From Woeseiaceae bacterium (GTDB lineage: Bacteria; Pseudomonadota; Gammaproteobacteria; Steroidobacterales; Woeseiaceae): DNA of 64,000 nt. The stretch spans positions 1 to 64,000 of the forward strand of contig JABDOQ010000037.1 in the NCBI GenBank assembly GCA_013043165.1, in the 5' to 3' direction. Shown here in pieces: positions 25,501 to 34,615 of the stretch (its first letter is position 1; every line of letters starts with the position of its first letter). The notes below the pieces were generated by a model. The model was not told the origin of the DNA and searched no databases. It was given only the letters and a program-made list of their open reading frames with translations. A program made the translations under genes and the position numbers.

Positions 25501-26084
25501 GCGGCGCCGGCGAACTGCTGGGCGACACGCAAAGCGGGCAGATTCAGGAAATCGGCTTCTCGCTGTATACGGAACTTCTGGGTCGCGCCGTCGACTCGCT
25601 GCGATCAGGCAAGGAACCGGACCTGGAAGCACCTTTGCACGCCGGCGTCGATATTAACCTCCACATCCCCGCCCTGTTGCCGGACGACTATGTCCCCGAC
25701 GTTCACCTGCGCCTGATACTGTACAAACGAATATCGGCCACGGAGTCGGCCGCCGAGCTGCGTGAGCTGCAGGTGGAGCTCATCGATCGCTTCGGCTTGC
25801 TCCCCGACAGTGCCAGGAACCTGCTGCGAATCGCCGCGATCAAGAAATCGGCGGCGGCGCTCGGCATTGAGAAAATCGATGCAGCTGACCGCGGTGGCTA
25901 CCTCGTATTCGGCTCGGAAAGCCATATTGACCCTGTCGCGCTCGTGCAATTAGTGCAAAATGACAGCCGCAAATACCGTTTGCAGGGATCACACCGGCTG
26001 CAGATTCGGGACGATCTGTCAGACCTTGAAAAGCGGTTTGAGACAATTGAGAACCTGATGCGGGATCTCGCGGTCAAAGGCTAG
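22584..26084 (+). CDS. mfd: Transcription-repair coupling factor
   Basis: The protein of about 1,160 residues has the UvrB-like N-domain, the RNA-polymerase-interacting domain (GSPVVHEEYGVGRYLGLV, about 497-514), a superfamily-2 motor with Walker A GDVGFGKTEVALRA near residue 650 and DEEHRFG near 750, and the C-terminal TRCF domain. It removes stalled RNA polymerase from lesions and recruits UvrA. There is no ATG: the start is TTG 22584 or, better placed after GGCGAG and matching the family N-terminus, TTG 22626. It precedes the CsiV gene by 12 bases. Confidence 0.95.
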   Translation: MDHQSDDLGLASRPLSTSFLIPTPTAVPVAGSANAWGRLIGASAALAAAELAQNIDRPILMLAEDPRHADQLEAEIRFFAGRDLPILHFVEWETLPWDSFSPHQDIISQRLSVLAALPKLRKGIVIAAASVLQQRLPPLDYVAARSLSLSAGQTLHREKFTDALVAAGYFRVPQVSEHGEFAVRGSLIDIFPMGTNTPVRIDFFDDEIESLRYFSEVTQLSGETVGSINILPAREVPLDADAIRGFRDRYRERFEGQPGKSRVYRDISDGIAHGGIEYYLPLFFASTATLMDYVPNDCVILAPTALDSLLQQFWLEAGERFELCSLDPERPILSIGETFLAPESVPQRLKQFAHIGYSAQSLADGRGTLNFDTRLPPAMKIEARYEDAAGSLMQFLQTFDGRVLFSTDSPGRREQLLDLLAGRGLDLARVGDWQAFTALGQRIGVTVAPIDSGVLLPGAKVAVISEQQLFGERTRTRRRKRQGDRDPETIIRQLNDLEPGSPVVHEEYGVGRYLGLVTLEVGGITAEFLHLEYADGDKLYVPVHALDLISRYTGASPDNAPLHRLGSDQWEKARRRAIKKIRDVAAELLDVYARRAARPGFSFHWPETEYRTFESGFPFELTEDQADTIDDVLEDLASDQAMDRVVCGDVGFGKTEVALRATFAAIHGGKQVAVLVPTTLLAQQHGQTFRDRFADWPIRVEVLSRFQSAKQVKDIVAGLQSGTVDVVIGTHRLLQHTKDFRDVGLVIVDEEHRFGVRHKEAIKSLRSDVDILTLTATPIPRTLNMALGGLREMSLITTPPAERLAVKTFVSEWNEVIIREACLREIKRGGQVYFIHNRVEDIGRIAERIKKLVPEASIRIGHGQMPERELEQVMIDFYHRRFNVLLCTTIVESGIDVPTANTIIINRADRFGLAQLHQLRGRVGRSHHRAYAYLMAPPRAVMTADAIKRLEAIDSLEDLGSGFTLATHDLEIRGAGELLGDTQSGQIQEIGFSLYTELLGRAVDSLRSGKEPDLEAPLHAGVDINLHIPALLPDDYVPDVHLRLILYKRISATESAAELRELQVELIDRFGLLPDSARNLLRIAAIKKSAAALGIEKIDAADRGGYLVFGSESHIDPVALVQLVQNDSRKYRLQGSHRLQIRDDLSDLEKRFETIENLMRDLAVKG

Positions 26085-26096
26085 GGATAATTACGA

Positions 26097-26876
26097 ATGA
26101 TGCTTTTTATGAAAACAGCAGCGATGATCGGCCTTGTGTTCCTGCCCTTCGTGGCAGCGCAGTCGCAGGATGATATTGCCGGAGAAGAGCAGGAAATCCG
26201 ACGCTACGCGGTCGAAGTGATCATTTTCAAGTACGCCCAGGAAGTTGCTCCCGGTAGCGAGATTTTCCCGGCCGACGAGCCGATCCTCGAAGATCCCGGT
26301 CAAGAGGATGATTCGTCGCTATTCGGGGACGAGCCGCTCGAAGAAATCCCGCGGCGATTCCACGATATCGAATTAACGCGGCTGACCGAATCCGAGTACA
26401 CGATGAATGAAACCATGGACCGGTTGGAACGCCTCGACGTATACGATCCCGTCATGCACTTCGGCTGGAGTCAGGCCACTTGGCCCGAGGAATACACCCG
26501 CCCCATCGAAATCGGTTCGATGGGCCGACTGCCTGAAGGGCTCAGCGGCACCCTCAAGCTGTACCTGAGCCGTTTCTTACATCTCGTGGTTGACCTGCAG
26601 CTCGATGCACCCGAGTCGGCCAACCGGCTGTCCGGCCGCAACGATGCCATGTCAGGCTACGGCGACTCCGGTACGTTCACTTCGTCGGCAGAATTCGAAG
26701 GCGCCCGCCCGATTCGCTACCGCATCAACGAAGACCGCATATTTCGATCCGGCGAGCTGCGATACTTCGATCATCCGAAGTTCGGCATGCTGGCCAAGGT
26801 CACCCGCGTTGAAGAAGAAGAGCCGGAACCAGCCGAGCCGGATGATACCGAATTACTCGGATATCCCCCCGATTAG
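26097..26876 (+). CDS. CsiV-family periplasmic protein
   Basis: The 259-residue protein starts with a signal peptide (MKTAAMIGLVFLPFVAAQS) and then the CsiV-type start YAVEVIIFKYAQE, with an acidic middle and a C-terminal part including LSRFLHLVVDLQL and RYFDHPKFGMLAKVTRVE. CsiV of Shewanella was described as a peptidoglycan-binding septation factor. In many gammaproteobacteria this gene follows mfd, as here. Its 3' end overlaps the convergent GGDEF gene by 24 bases. Confidence 0.82.
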   Translation: MMLFMKTAAMIGLVFLPFVAAQSQDDIAGEEQEIRRYAVEVIIFKYAQEVAPGSEIFPADEPILEDPGQEDDSSLFGDEPLEEIPRRFHDIELTRLTESEYTMNETMDRLERLDVYDPVMHFGWSQATWPEEYTRPIEIGSMGRLPEGLSGTLKLYLSRFLHLVVDLQLDAPESANRLSGRNDAMSGYGDSGTFTSSAEFEGARPIRYRINEDRIFRSGELRYFDHPKFGMLAKVTRVEEEEPEPAEPDDTELLGYPPD

Positions 26877-27737
26877 GTGATTCAGGAAGTCGTTCGCGTC
26901 GCGCTGCTCGTTTGCAGCATCGGCGACCGTCACATCGAAGGAGACGGTTACGAACTTCGACACGCCGGAGCGTGGATGATGCAAGCCGAGTTCGCGAACG
27001 GCCGCAGATATGCGGCTCGCAAATTCGCGCACACCCTGTTCGTCGGACGCGTGTGACAAAACGACAAATCGGGCGCCGCCGGGCCTCGCCACAACGTCAC
27101 TGGCACGCCGCAAACAGCGTCGAATCGCCTGACCTGCACGGCGCAGGCAGGAGTCCGCAGCGTGACGCCCGAAGACCTCGACGTATGCATCGAACTCATC
27201 GAGCGTGAATACGACAAGCGACAGCTGGCTTTTTTCTCGCCCCGCAACTGCCCAGTCATGTTCGAAGACCTCCTGGAATGCCCGGCTATTCAGGAGGCCG
27301 GTGACCGGGTCGTCACGCGACAAATCACGGATGCGGCGCTTGGCTTTGAGCAAAGCATGATGCATTTCGGCACTTTCCGGCGTGCCGGCACCGGCTCCAC
27401 TTCGCCAGTGAGCCGAATAGAACCGTGCTGAGTCCTCCTTCGGCAGCAGCAATGGCTTGAGCACCAACAGATACTCGCGACTGTTGAACTCGACGGGGAA
27501 ACTCGTCTCCTCCTGCGATCGCAGCGATTCGCTCACTTCCATGGCGATATCGCGCCCGGCCAGTTTCTCAACAACGTCGGCGAATGGTTGTTTCAGAACA
27601 TCCTCACCACCGATATTCTCGAACGCCGGGTTCGCGAGCACGACGGGCCAGTCGGGCTGATCGATATGAACGACGACCAGAGGTTCCGTCGTGGCAGCAA
27701 TAACCTGCTCGAGAATGCGCCGATTGACCTGCGTCAT
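26853..27737 (-). CDS. PAS-GGDEF protein with degenerate active site
   Basis: The 294-residue protein has an N-terminal PAS-like sensor (about 1-100) and a GGDEF domain from about residue 138 (DDPVTGLLNSRAF). The catalytic loop is GGARF (220-224) instead of GG[D/E]EF, so cyclase activity is unlikely. The inhibitory-site motif RxxD is kept (RASD, 211-214) at the right five-residue distance, so it could bind cyclic di-GMP as a receptor. It is last in the long leftward run, 171 bases after nagZ; that gap shows nothing else I can identify. Confidence 0.85.
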   Translation of the reverse strand: MTQVNRRILEQVIAATTEPLVVVHIDQPDWPVVLANPAFENIGGEDVLKQPFADVVEKLAGRDIAMEVSESLRSQEETSFPVEFNSREYLLVLKPLLLPKEDSARFYSAHWRSGAGAGTPESAEMHHALLKAKRRIRDLSRDDPVTGLLNSRAFQEVFEHDWAVAGREKSQLSLVVFTLDEFDAYVEVFGRHAADSCLRRAGQAIRRCLRRASDVVARPGGARFVVLSHASDEQGVREFASRISAAVRELGLHHPRSGVSKFVTVSFDVTVADAANEQRDANDFLNHLIGGISE

Positions 27738-27908
27738 TGATACATCATCATGCGAAACTGAAGAATTGTCGCAGCAAACTCATGGCCTGCGTCCTGGCCG
27801 ACAGCGTACTCGATTCGACGTCCTCGTGTATCGGGTCGCCGCGAGCGACTCGAAGCGGCTGCCGAAGGTCACTGCGAATGCCGAAGTCGTTGTCATTGCA
27901 TTCCCGGC

Positions 27909-28955
27909 TCATGCGTCCAGATGCAGTTCGGGACGTTCGCTCCAGCGCGCGAACTGCTCATTGATCGAACGCCATTCGTCGCTGGCAAGCAGGGTCTGGC
28001 GCAAAAGGTGGCCCGTACCATGCAATCGCGCCAGCCGCACCAGCGACAGGGGATTCGAATATTCGCCGAGCGCATCCACGGCATGATGCGCGGCGTCGCG
28101 GTCGTTGCACACGAGGACCATGTCGCAACCCGCATCGAGTGCCAGCCGAGCCCGTTTTGCCATGGAGCCATAGTCACGTGTCGCCTTCATGCTGAGATCA
28201 TCACAGAATACCGCACCACCAAAGCCGAGCCGGGAACGCAGTTCACGTTGTATCCAGTATTCGGAAAATCCGGCCGGCAATGCGTCCATTTTTTCGTAAA
28301 TGATATGCGCGAGCATGACTCCCGCCAGCGCCCCGTTGCTGATCAGCCTTTCATACGGCCGCATATCGTCAAGTATCAGCCCGTACTCACGGCGATCGAT
28401 GGGTAATTTCTGGTGAGAATCGGCCAGCACAGCGCCATGACCCGGAAAATGCTTGCCGACAGCCGCCATGCCTGCACTTCGCAGACCACGGGCAAACGCA
28501 CCGGCAAGTTCGCCGATCGCGTCAGGTTTGCTGTGAAAAGCACGATTACCGATGATCTCGCTGACACCCCAGTCGAGATCGAGGCAGGGCGCGAAACACA
28601 GGTCGATGCCGACGGCCCGAAGCTCTGACCCGATCATCCAGCCGGCTCCGCGCGCGGCGCGCAGGCCAGACTCCGGGTCCCGGTCAAATTCACGCCCAAT
28701 TCGCCGCATCGGCGGGATCGCCGTAAATCCGTCCCGGAAGCGCTGCACGCGCCCACCTTCATGATCGACAGCGACCAGCAATGGCGGACTGCGCAGGGCA
28801 CGGATGTTGTCGACAAGATCGGCAATCTGTTCCGGGGATTCGAAATTGCGTGTAAACAGGATCACACCCCCAACCGCAGGCTCCCTCAGGAGATCGCGGT
28901 CGGCCGGACTCAGGTGAAGTCCGTCGATGTCCAGCATCACGGGCCCTAATGACAT
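27909..28955 (-). CDS. nagZ: Beta-N-acetylhexosaminidase (peptidoglycan recycling)
   Basis: This GH3-family protein has the NagZ motifs: AVDHEGGRVQRFRDGFT, KHFPGHGAVLADSH with the acid/base His, and CDDLSMKA with the nucleophile Asp. It cleaves GlcNAc from anhydromuropeptides in the cytoplasm. ATG 28955 follows GAGG by eight bases and gives 348 residues; a GTG at 28982 would overlap rlmD. It follows rlmD by 23 bases. Confidence 0.94.
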   Translation of the reverse strand: MSLGPVMLDIDGLHLSPADRDLLREPAVGGVILFTRNFESPEQIADLVDNIRALRSPPLLVAVDHEGGRVQRFRDGFTAIPPMRRIGREFDRDPESGLRAARGAGWMIGSELRAVGIDLCFAPCLDLDWGVSEIIGNRAFHSKPDAIGELAGAFARGLRSAGMAAVGKHFPGHGAVLADSHQKLPIDRREYGLILDDMRPYERLISNGALAGVMLAHIIYEKMDALPAGFSEYWIQRELRSRLGFGGAVFCDDLSMKATRDYGSMAKRARLALDAGCDMVLVCNDRDAAHHAVDALGEYSNPLSLVRLARLHGTGHLLRQTLLASDEWRSINEQFARWSERPELHLDA

Positions 28956-28978
28956 CCGCTGTGCCTCGCAGGTGAAAT

Positions 28979-30298
28979 TCACGCTTTCGTAAATACAGCG
29001 ATAGATTCTACATGGGCTGTATGCGGGAACATATCGATGATGCCCGCCGATTCGAGTTTGTAGCCCTGCTCGTGGACCAGGGTGCCAGCATCGCGCGCCA
29101 GCGTGCCGGGGTGGCAGGATACGTAAACTATCCGGGTCGGCTTGAACAGCTGCATGCGTGTGACGACCTCGGCGGCACCGCTGCGCGCGGGATCCAGCAG
29201 CAGGCGGTCACAGCCCGCTTTGATCCAGCTTTCGGTACCGTCTATTTTGCCGAGATCGGCGACACGAAACTCAACGTTGGAAATATTGTTGCGCCGCGCG
29301 TTCTCAGCCGCGCGGGCGACAAGGCTCGCCTCGCCTTCAACGCCCAGTACCGCGCCGGCCTGTCGGGCGAGCGGCAAGGAGAAGTTACCGATGCCGCAGT
29401 ACAGGTCCAGCACGCGATCGTCGGCGCCGGCTTGCAGCTGTTCAATCGCGAAATGCACCATGCGCTGATTGATGTCGCTGTTGACCTGTACGAAATCGGT
29501 GGGTTCGAACGCAATTTCAAGCCCGAACTCGGCCAGCGTGTAGCACAGCGGTCCATCGATGGAAGGCGGGTATAACAGCGTTACCGAATCCAGACCACGG
29601 GGCTGCAGGTAAATACGCAGCTGATTTTCTGTACCGAACGCTGTCAGCGCCGCCTTGTCTTCATCAGTCGGCGGATCGAGTACCCGAAAAACCAGCGCGA
29701 TGTCATTGTCTGCAATGGCAACTTCGATCTGCGGCAGGCGCGCACGAATGGATAATTGTCCGATGAGCTCGCTCAGAGCGTCGATCATGTCGTCGACAGG
29801 TTTGGCCAGTACTTCGCAGCGATGCATATCCGTGATAAATGGCGCGTGCCGCTCGCGGAAACCGACCAAAGTGCGACCCTTCGCCGGAACATGTTTGACT
29901 GCCAGCCGCGCCCGCCGACGATAGTGCCACTCCGGCCCCGTCATCGGCTGCAACCACGCTTCGGGCTCCACCCGGCCGATGCGCTCGAGATTGTCTTTCA
30001 GCGTGCCCGATTTGATCGTACGCTGATGCGCCGGCGTCACGTGTTGCAGCGAGCAGCCGCCGCAGCGGCCGAACGCGTCACATCGTGCATCGATGCGGTC
30101 CGGCGATGCTTCGATGACGTCGAGCAGCTCGGCCTCGTCGAAGTTCCTGCGCGACTTGCGACGAATGAACTGCACCGTTTCGCCACTCAGTGCGCCGGCA
30201 ACAAATGTTTTTTTACCGTCCACATCGGCGATGCCACGTCCATCATGCGTTACGGCATTTATTGATGCCGTTTCCGGCTCACGGCGTCGCCTGGCCAT
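28979..30298 (-). CDS. rlmD: 23S rRNA (uracil-1939-C5)-methyltransferase
   Basis: The 439-residue protein has an N-terminal TRAM domain, the iron-sulfur Cys cluster CDAFGRCGGC, a Rossmann methyltransferase domain (VLDLYCGIGNFSLPLA) and the catalytic Cys in VYVSCHPGTLARD. These distinguish RlmD from the related TrmA, which lacks the cluster. It acts on 23S rRNA. Confidence 0.94.
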   Translation of the reverse strand: MARRRREPETASINAVTHDGRGIADVDGKKTFVAGALSGETVQFIRRKSRRNFDEAELLDVIEASPDRIDARCDAFGRCGGCSLQHVTPAHQRTIKSGTLKDNLERIGRVEPEAWLQPMTGPEWHYRRRARLAVKHVPAKGRTLVGFRERHAPFITDMHRCEVLAKPVDDMIDALSELIGQLSIRARLPQIEVAIADNDIALVFRVLDPPTDEDKAALTAFGTENQLRIYLQPRGLDSVTLLYPPSIDGPLCYTLAEFGLEIAFEPTDFVQVNSDINQRMVHFAIEQLQAGADDRVLDLYCGIGNFSLPLARQAGAVLGVEGEASLVARAAENARRNNISNVEFRVADLGKIDGTESWIKAGCDRLLLDPARSGAAEVVTRMQLFKPTRIVYVSCHPGTLARDAGTLVHEQGYKLESAGIIDMFPHTAHVESIAVFTKA

Positions 30299-30306
30299 TG
30301 GATGAA

Positions 30307-31077
30307 TTATGCGGCCCAGGCCGCAAGAAACTCATTCAAATGTTCATGGTCCATCTTCTCGAGCGTGGATCGCACCAGCGCATACTCGCGCTGCAGATCC
30401 TTCTCATCGAGATTGCCACGCATGAATTCGAATCGCAGGTAGACGAGCCAGGTGTTGAGGACATCAGTTTCACAGTAGTCGCGGATTTCCTTGATGCCGC
30501 CATCCTGGAACTTGTCCCAGACCTTGTCGCCGCTCATTCCGAGCTTCCCCGGAAAACCGAGCATGACTGCCATCTGGTCGAGGCTGGCGCGTCCCCGGGG
30601 TTGAAACCCCGCCAGTACGTCCATCAGGTCGACATGGCGCCAGTGAAACCGGCTGAGGTAGTTGTTCCACTTGAAGTCCCGGTCACCGTCGCCCAATTCC
30701 CAGTAACGTGGCGCCTGGATCCTGTTCTTCAGTGCGCGGTAGTGCAGCACGGGGAGATCGAAGCCGCCGCCGTTCCACGATACGAGATCCGGCGTGTAAC
30801 GTTCGATGCCATCGAAGAAGCGCTGCACAATCTCCGCTTCGTCAGACGCTTCGTCGCCGAGACTCCAGACCTTGAACGTGTCCTTGGTCCGAAAAGTAAC
30901 GGAGATAGCTACGATGCGGTGCTGGTGCAGCGGCAAAAAATCGGTACCGACCGCCTGCTGTTGTTTGAACATCATCGCTTTGCCGATGTCGTCATCAGAA
31001 AGGCCGTCGAGGTCCCAAAAGCGGCGTCCGAATTCGACGTCCGGAACCGTTTCTATGTCAAAAGAGAAACAATGCAT
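30307..31077 (-). CDS. Predicted 3'-5' exonuclease of the PolB-like type
   Basis: The 256-residue protein has an RNase-H-fold DEDD exonuclease pattern: FDIETVPD at the N-terminus (DxE), VSWNGGGFDLPVLHYRA (ExoII) and RDYCETDVLNTWLVYLR (ExoIII). It matches the family of stand-alone exonucleases related to the proofreading domain of DNA polymerase B (PF10108). The substrate is unknown. It is seven bases from acpS and eight from rlmD, so it belongs to the same operon. Confidence 0.86.
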   Translation of the reverse strand: MHCFSFDIETVPDVEFGRRFWDLDGLSDDDIGKAMMFKQQQAVGTDFLPLHQHRIVAISVTFRTKDTFKVWSLGDEASDEAEIVQRFFDGIERYTPDLVSWNGGGFDLPVLHYRALKNRIQAPRYWELGDGDRDFKWNNYLSRFHWRHVDLMDVLAGFQPRGRASLDQMAVMLGFPGKLGMSGDKVWDKFQDGGIKEIRDYCETDVLNTWLVYLRFEFMRGNLDEKDLQREYALVRSTLEKMDHEHLNEFLAAWAA

Positions 31078-31083
31078 CGCGTG

Positions 31084-31479
31084 TTACAACCTATTTTCGG
31101 TCGCGGTTTCGACAACCGCAAAAGCGAGGACGAGGCCACCGTCATCGGACAGGCTGACATGACCGTCACCGACACCAAGCCTGTCGCAAACCCTCCTGCC
31201 CCGTTCTGACCAGATGACGAGCGGACGGCCCCAATCATTATTCAGTATGCCGACATCGCGTAACCATACGCCATGCGCGAAGCCGGTTCCCATGGCTTTG
31301 ACCGTCGCTTCCTTGCCCGCAAAGCGCATGGCCAGAAACCGCACGGGCTGCTTGCTGCGGCGAAACAACACGAGCTCCTCATCCATCAGAATGCGGCGCA
31401 CAAAATGCTCGCCGAAGCGGTCGAAGGTGGCCTGGATGCGGCATAGCTCGACGATGTCGGTGCCTACGCCGAAGATCAC
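31084..31479 (-). CDS. acpS: Holo-[acyl-carrier-protein] synthase
   Basis: The 131-residue protein has the two AcpS motifs: GVGTDIVELCRI at the N-terminus and RFAGKEATVKAMGTG, both with magnesium ligands. It transfers 4'-phosphopantetheine from CoA to ACP. It follows pdxJ by seven bases, the conserved pdxJ-acpS pair. Confidence 0.95.
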   Translation of the reverse strand: MIFGVGTDIVELCRIQATFDRFGEHFVRRILMDEELVLFRRSKQPVRFLAMRFAGKEATVKAMGTGFAHGVWLRDVGILNNDWGRPLVIWSERGRRVCDRLGVGDGHVSLSDDGGLVLAFAVVETATENRL

Positions 31480-31486
31480 GGCCCGA

Positions 31487-32245
31487 TCACCCGTCTCGCG
31501 CCTCGAGCATTACGCGTTTCATCTCGGCAACAGCCATTCCGAGACCATCAAACACGGCGCGGGCGATAATCGAGTGGCCGATATTGAGCTCGACGATCTG
31601 CTCAATGCCCGCAATCGCTGCCACGTTCTTGTAGTGCAGTCCGTGCCCGGCGTTGATGACCAGCCCCTGGCTTTCGCCGTAACGAGCCGCCTCCTCGATG
31701 CGCTGCAGCTCTGCCTGCTGCTCATCACCCTCGGCGTCTGCATATCGCCCGGTATGAAGCTCAACCACGGGCGCACCAACCGCGACGGCCGCATCGAGCT
31801 GCTCGATGTCAGGATCTATGAATAGCGAGACGCGAATGTTGTTCTCCGCTAGCCGGGCACACGCGTCGCGGATCCTGCCCTGCTGGCCCGTTACGTCCAG
31901 GCCGCCTTCCGTAGTGAGTTCTTCGCGCTTTTCCGGTACGAGACAGCAATCGGATGGCCGCACGCGCGCCGCGATGCCAAGCATCTCGTCCGTGACCGCC
32001 ATTTCGAGATTCATGTGCGTGCGCATGACAGCCTTGATGGCGTCGAGATCGCTGTCCTGGATATGGCGGCGATCTTCCCGCAGGTGCACCGTAATGCTAT
32101 CGGCGCCCGAATGCTCCGCAACATAGGCGGCCTCGGCGGGACGCGGGTACGGGGTACCGCGCGCCTGACGCAATGTCGCGACATGATCAATATTAACGCC
32201 AAGAAAAATAGCTTTCGATTTAACCACTTTCGGGTTTCCGTTCAT
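31487..32245 (-). CDS. pdxJ: Pyridoxine 5'-phosphate synthase
   Basis: The protein has the PdxJ signatures [17 protein letters not shown] and [17 protein letters not shown] and a C-terminal [11 protein letters not shown]. It condenses 1-deoxyxylulose 5-phosphate with 3-amino-2-oxopropyl phosphate to make pyridoxine 5'-phosphate. ATG 32245 overlaps recO by 26 bases; a GTG at 32227 would also start before the conserved region, and a TTG at 32257 has no support. Confidence 0.94.
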   Translation of the reverse strand: MNGNPKVVKSKAIFLGVNIDHVATLRQARGTPYPRPAEAAYVAEHSGADSITVHLREDRRHIQDSDLDAIKAVMRTHMNLEMAVTDEMLGIAARVRPSDCCLVPEKREELTTEGGLDVTGQQGRIRDACARLAENNIRVSLFIDPDIEQLDAAVAVGAPVVELHTGRYADAEGDEQQAELQRIEEAARYGESQGLVINAGHGLHYKNVAAIAGIEQIVELNIGHSIIARAVFDGLGMAVAEMKRVMLEARDG

Positions 32246-32978
32246 TGGGTGGCGCAATTCTACCGCGATGCAACTCCATCAGCACCTTGCGGCTTTTCAG
32301 CTCTTTACCGCCGAGGTGATGCGCGATCACCTCACGCAACAGGCGGTTGGCAGCGCGCAGCACAACGGGATCGTCAAACTCCTGCGCCTGGATCGACCTG
32401 AGAGTGGCACCAGGAAACACGAGCCGCCCCTCGGCCCGGTCGACCGCCACCGGTCCCTGCTCCACTCGGTAGTCGTACACCTGATCGGGATCCAGGTCCT
32501 GCTGCGTACCAGACTCGTGGTCAACATTAATGGCGTATCCGAGCAGACTGAGCAACTCGAGCTCGAATGATCGCAGGGAGACCGCAATATTCGATGTTGA
32601 CCCCAGGACCGAAATGACCTGCCTGTAAAGTTCATAGATTTCCGGCTGCGGGTCATGGCGATGCAGGAAATTCATTAGCAACTCGTTGACGTAAAAGGCC
32701 GACAGCATTGCATCGCCGCGCAAGCCCAGCGGCGCTCCGGCGGCTTCGGCCCCGGTCAATGTGCCCAGGTCGGATCGCGCCACCCAGGACAATTTGAGCG
32801 GCAAAAACGGCCGCAGCAAACCTGCCAGGCGTGATTTCGAGCCCCGGCTGCCGCGCGCGACAAGCGAAATCTTGCCGTTGTCACGCGTTACGATATCGAG
32901 AATCTGGCTGGAGTCCCGGAACGGCCGGTGATGCAATATGTAGGCCGGCTGCTGTTGAACACGCCTCGGCGCCGTCAT
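32220..32978 (-). CDS. recO: DNA repair protein RecO
   Basis: The 252-residue protein has the RecO N-terminal OB fold ([24 protein letters not shown]) and the helical C-domain, without an obvious zinc-binding Cys set. RecO loads RecA onto SSB-coated gaps with RecR. It is in the conserved rnc-era-recO-pdxJ-acpS order and follows era by 15 bases. Confidence 0.94.
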   Translation of the reverse strand: MTAPRRVQQQPAYILHHRPFRDSSQILDIVTRDNGKISLVARGSRGSKSRLAGLLRPFLPLKLSWVARSDLGTLTGAEAAGAPLGLRGDAMLSAFYVNELLMNFLHRHDPQPEIYELYRQVISVLGSTSNIAVSLRSFELELLSLLGYAINVDHESGTQQDLDPDQVYDYRVEQGPVAVDRAEGRLVFPGATLRSIQAQEFDDPVVLRAANRLLREVIAHHLGGKELKSRKVLMELHRGRIAPPNERKPESG

Positions 32979-32993
32979 AACGCTGCAGGAAAG

Positions 32994-33887
32994 CTACGGC
33001 GCATCGTAGCCAAGACTGAGCAGGTCCTTTTCATTGTCTGCCCAGTTGGTCTTCACTTTGACCCAGAGTTCCAGGTGAACGGGGCAATGCAGCTGCTCCT
33101 TTAATTCCAGTCGCGCCGCACGCCCGACTTTCTTCAGGACACCGCCGTTCTTGCCGACAACGATACCTTTTTGACTGTCTCGTTCCACCCAGATAACAGC
33201 GTGGATGGTGACGCCGCTTTGCTCTGTAAGATAACGCTCGACCTGCACCGTCAATCCGTACGGCAGTTCCTGGTGCAGCAACAGCGTCAACTTCTCGCGT
33301 ATGATTTCAGCCGCATGGAATTCGGCGCTTCGATCTGTATGCATGTGCTCGGGAAACAACGGCGGAGATTCGGGAAGGTAGTGCGGAATCATCGCCATGA
33401 GCCTGTCCAGGTTGTCGTGTTTATGCGCCGAGATTGGCACAACTTCGGCAAAATCGTAGCGCTCTGACATCACGCGCAGAGTGTCAAAAAGCTTCTCTTT
33501 GGGGTGAACCGTGTCAACCTTGTTGAGCAAGGCAACAACGGGCGCGCGGCAGGCTTTCAGTCGTTTCAGTACGTCTTCGTCCTCGGTTGTCCAGCGGCTT
33601 GCGTCGCTGACGAACAGCACCAGGTCAGCGTCGGCGAGTGCGTTTGTGGCAGTGCGATTCATGAGGCGGTTCATCGCCTTGCCCGCATTACGATGCAGCC
33701 CGGGCGTATCGACGAAAATAATCTGGGCATCAGCCGTCGTATGCACGGCCAGGATGCGGTGCCGCGTTGTTTGCGGCTTCGCGGTGACTATGCTGATTTT
33801 ACGACCCATGACCGCATTGATCAGCGTTGATTTGCCCACGTTCGGGCGACCAATAACGGCCACCATGCCGCAATGAAAAGCGCTCAC
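32994..33887 (-). CDS. era: GTPase Era
   Basis: The 297-residue protein has the G1 motif GRPNVGKSTLINAVMG, G3 DTPGLHRNAGKAMN, G4 NKVD and a C-terminal KH domain around GIVVGKNGGVLKKVG. It binds the 3' end of 16S rRNA in small-subunit assembly. It overlaps the rnc stop by four bases. Confidence 0.97.
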   Translation of the reverse strand: MSAFHCGMVAVIGRPNVGKSTLINAVMGRKISIVTAKPQTTRHRILAVHTTADAQIIFVDTPGLHRNAGKAMNRLMNRTATNALADADLVLFVSDASRWTTEDEDVLKRLKACRAPVVALLNKVDTVHPKEKLFDTLRVMSERYDFAEVVPISAHKHDNLDRLMAMIPHYLPESPPLFPEHMHTDRSAEFHAAEIIREKLTLLLHQELPYGLTVQVERYLTEQSGVTIHAVIWVERDSQKGIVVGKNGGVLKKVGRAARLELKEQLHCPVHLELWVKVKTNWADNEKDLLSLGYDAP

Positions 33888-34567
33888 TTCTGATTCTCGA
33901 GCAGTATCGCCAACATCTCGGCCGCCGCCTTTTGTTCCGCCTTGCGACGCGTGGTTGACGTACCGTGGGTCACACTGGACGTGTTATTGACGCTGCAGCT
34001 GACCTCGAACTTCTGCCTGTGGGCTTTGCCTGATACGCTGACAAGCTCGTACTCGGGCAGGCCGCTGCCGCGGCCCTGCAGCCACTCCTGTAAACGGGTC
34101 TTCGAATCGCGCAATGCATCAGCCTCGGGAAGGTCATCCAGTCGCTGCGCGAACATGCGCTCTATAATTTCAGTTGCGGCCTCAATGCCGCTGTCAAGAT
34201 AGATGGCGCCAACTAAAGATTCCAGCGCATCGGCGAGTATCGACTCGCGACGATGGCCACCGGTCTTTTTTTCGCCGCTGCCGAGAATCAGGTAGTCGCC
34301 GACGCCGAGTTCGGCTGCAAGCGCCGCAAGCGTCTTTTCCTTGACAAGTGACGACCGTAGTCTGCTGAGGTCACCTTCCGACGCCTCCGGGCGCGCCCGG
34401 TAAACCGCATCAGAAATAAGCAAATCCAGTACTGCATCACCGAGAAACTCCAGCCGTTCGTTGTTACGACCGGTTGCGCTTCTGTGCGTCAATGCCTGTG
34501 TCAACAGGTCGGCATCTTCAAACCGATAGTGCAGCGTCTTGTAGAGCCAGTTTTCGGCCTTGTCCAA
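33884..34567 (-). CDS. rnc: Ribonuclease III
   Basis: The 227-residue protein has the RNase III signature NERLEFLGDAVLDLLISD, a second catalytic region ESLVGAIYLD, and a C-terminal double-stranded RNA-binding domain (LQEWLQGRGSGLPEYELV). It processes rRNA precursors. Confidence 0.97.
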   Translation of the reverse strand: MDKAENWLYKTLHYRFEDADLLTQALTHRSATGRNNERLEFLGDAVLDLLISDAVYRARPEASEGDLSRLRSSLVKEKTLAALAAELGVGDYLILGSGEKKTGGHRRESILADALESLVGAIYLDSGIEAATEIIERMFAQRLDDLPEADALRDSKTRLQEWLQGRGSGLPEYELVSVSGKAHRQKFEVSCSVNNTSSVTHGTSTTRRKAEQKAAAEMLAILLENQK

Positions 34568-34615
34568 TGTCTTCGCTCTCGTGCACGGTCCCGCACTGTA
34601 GTCGGCCGCCGATTT

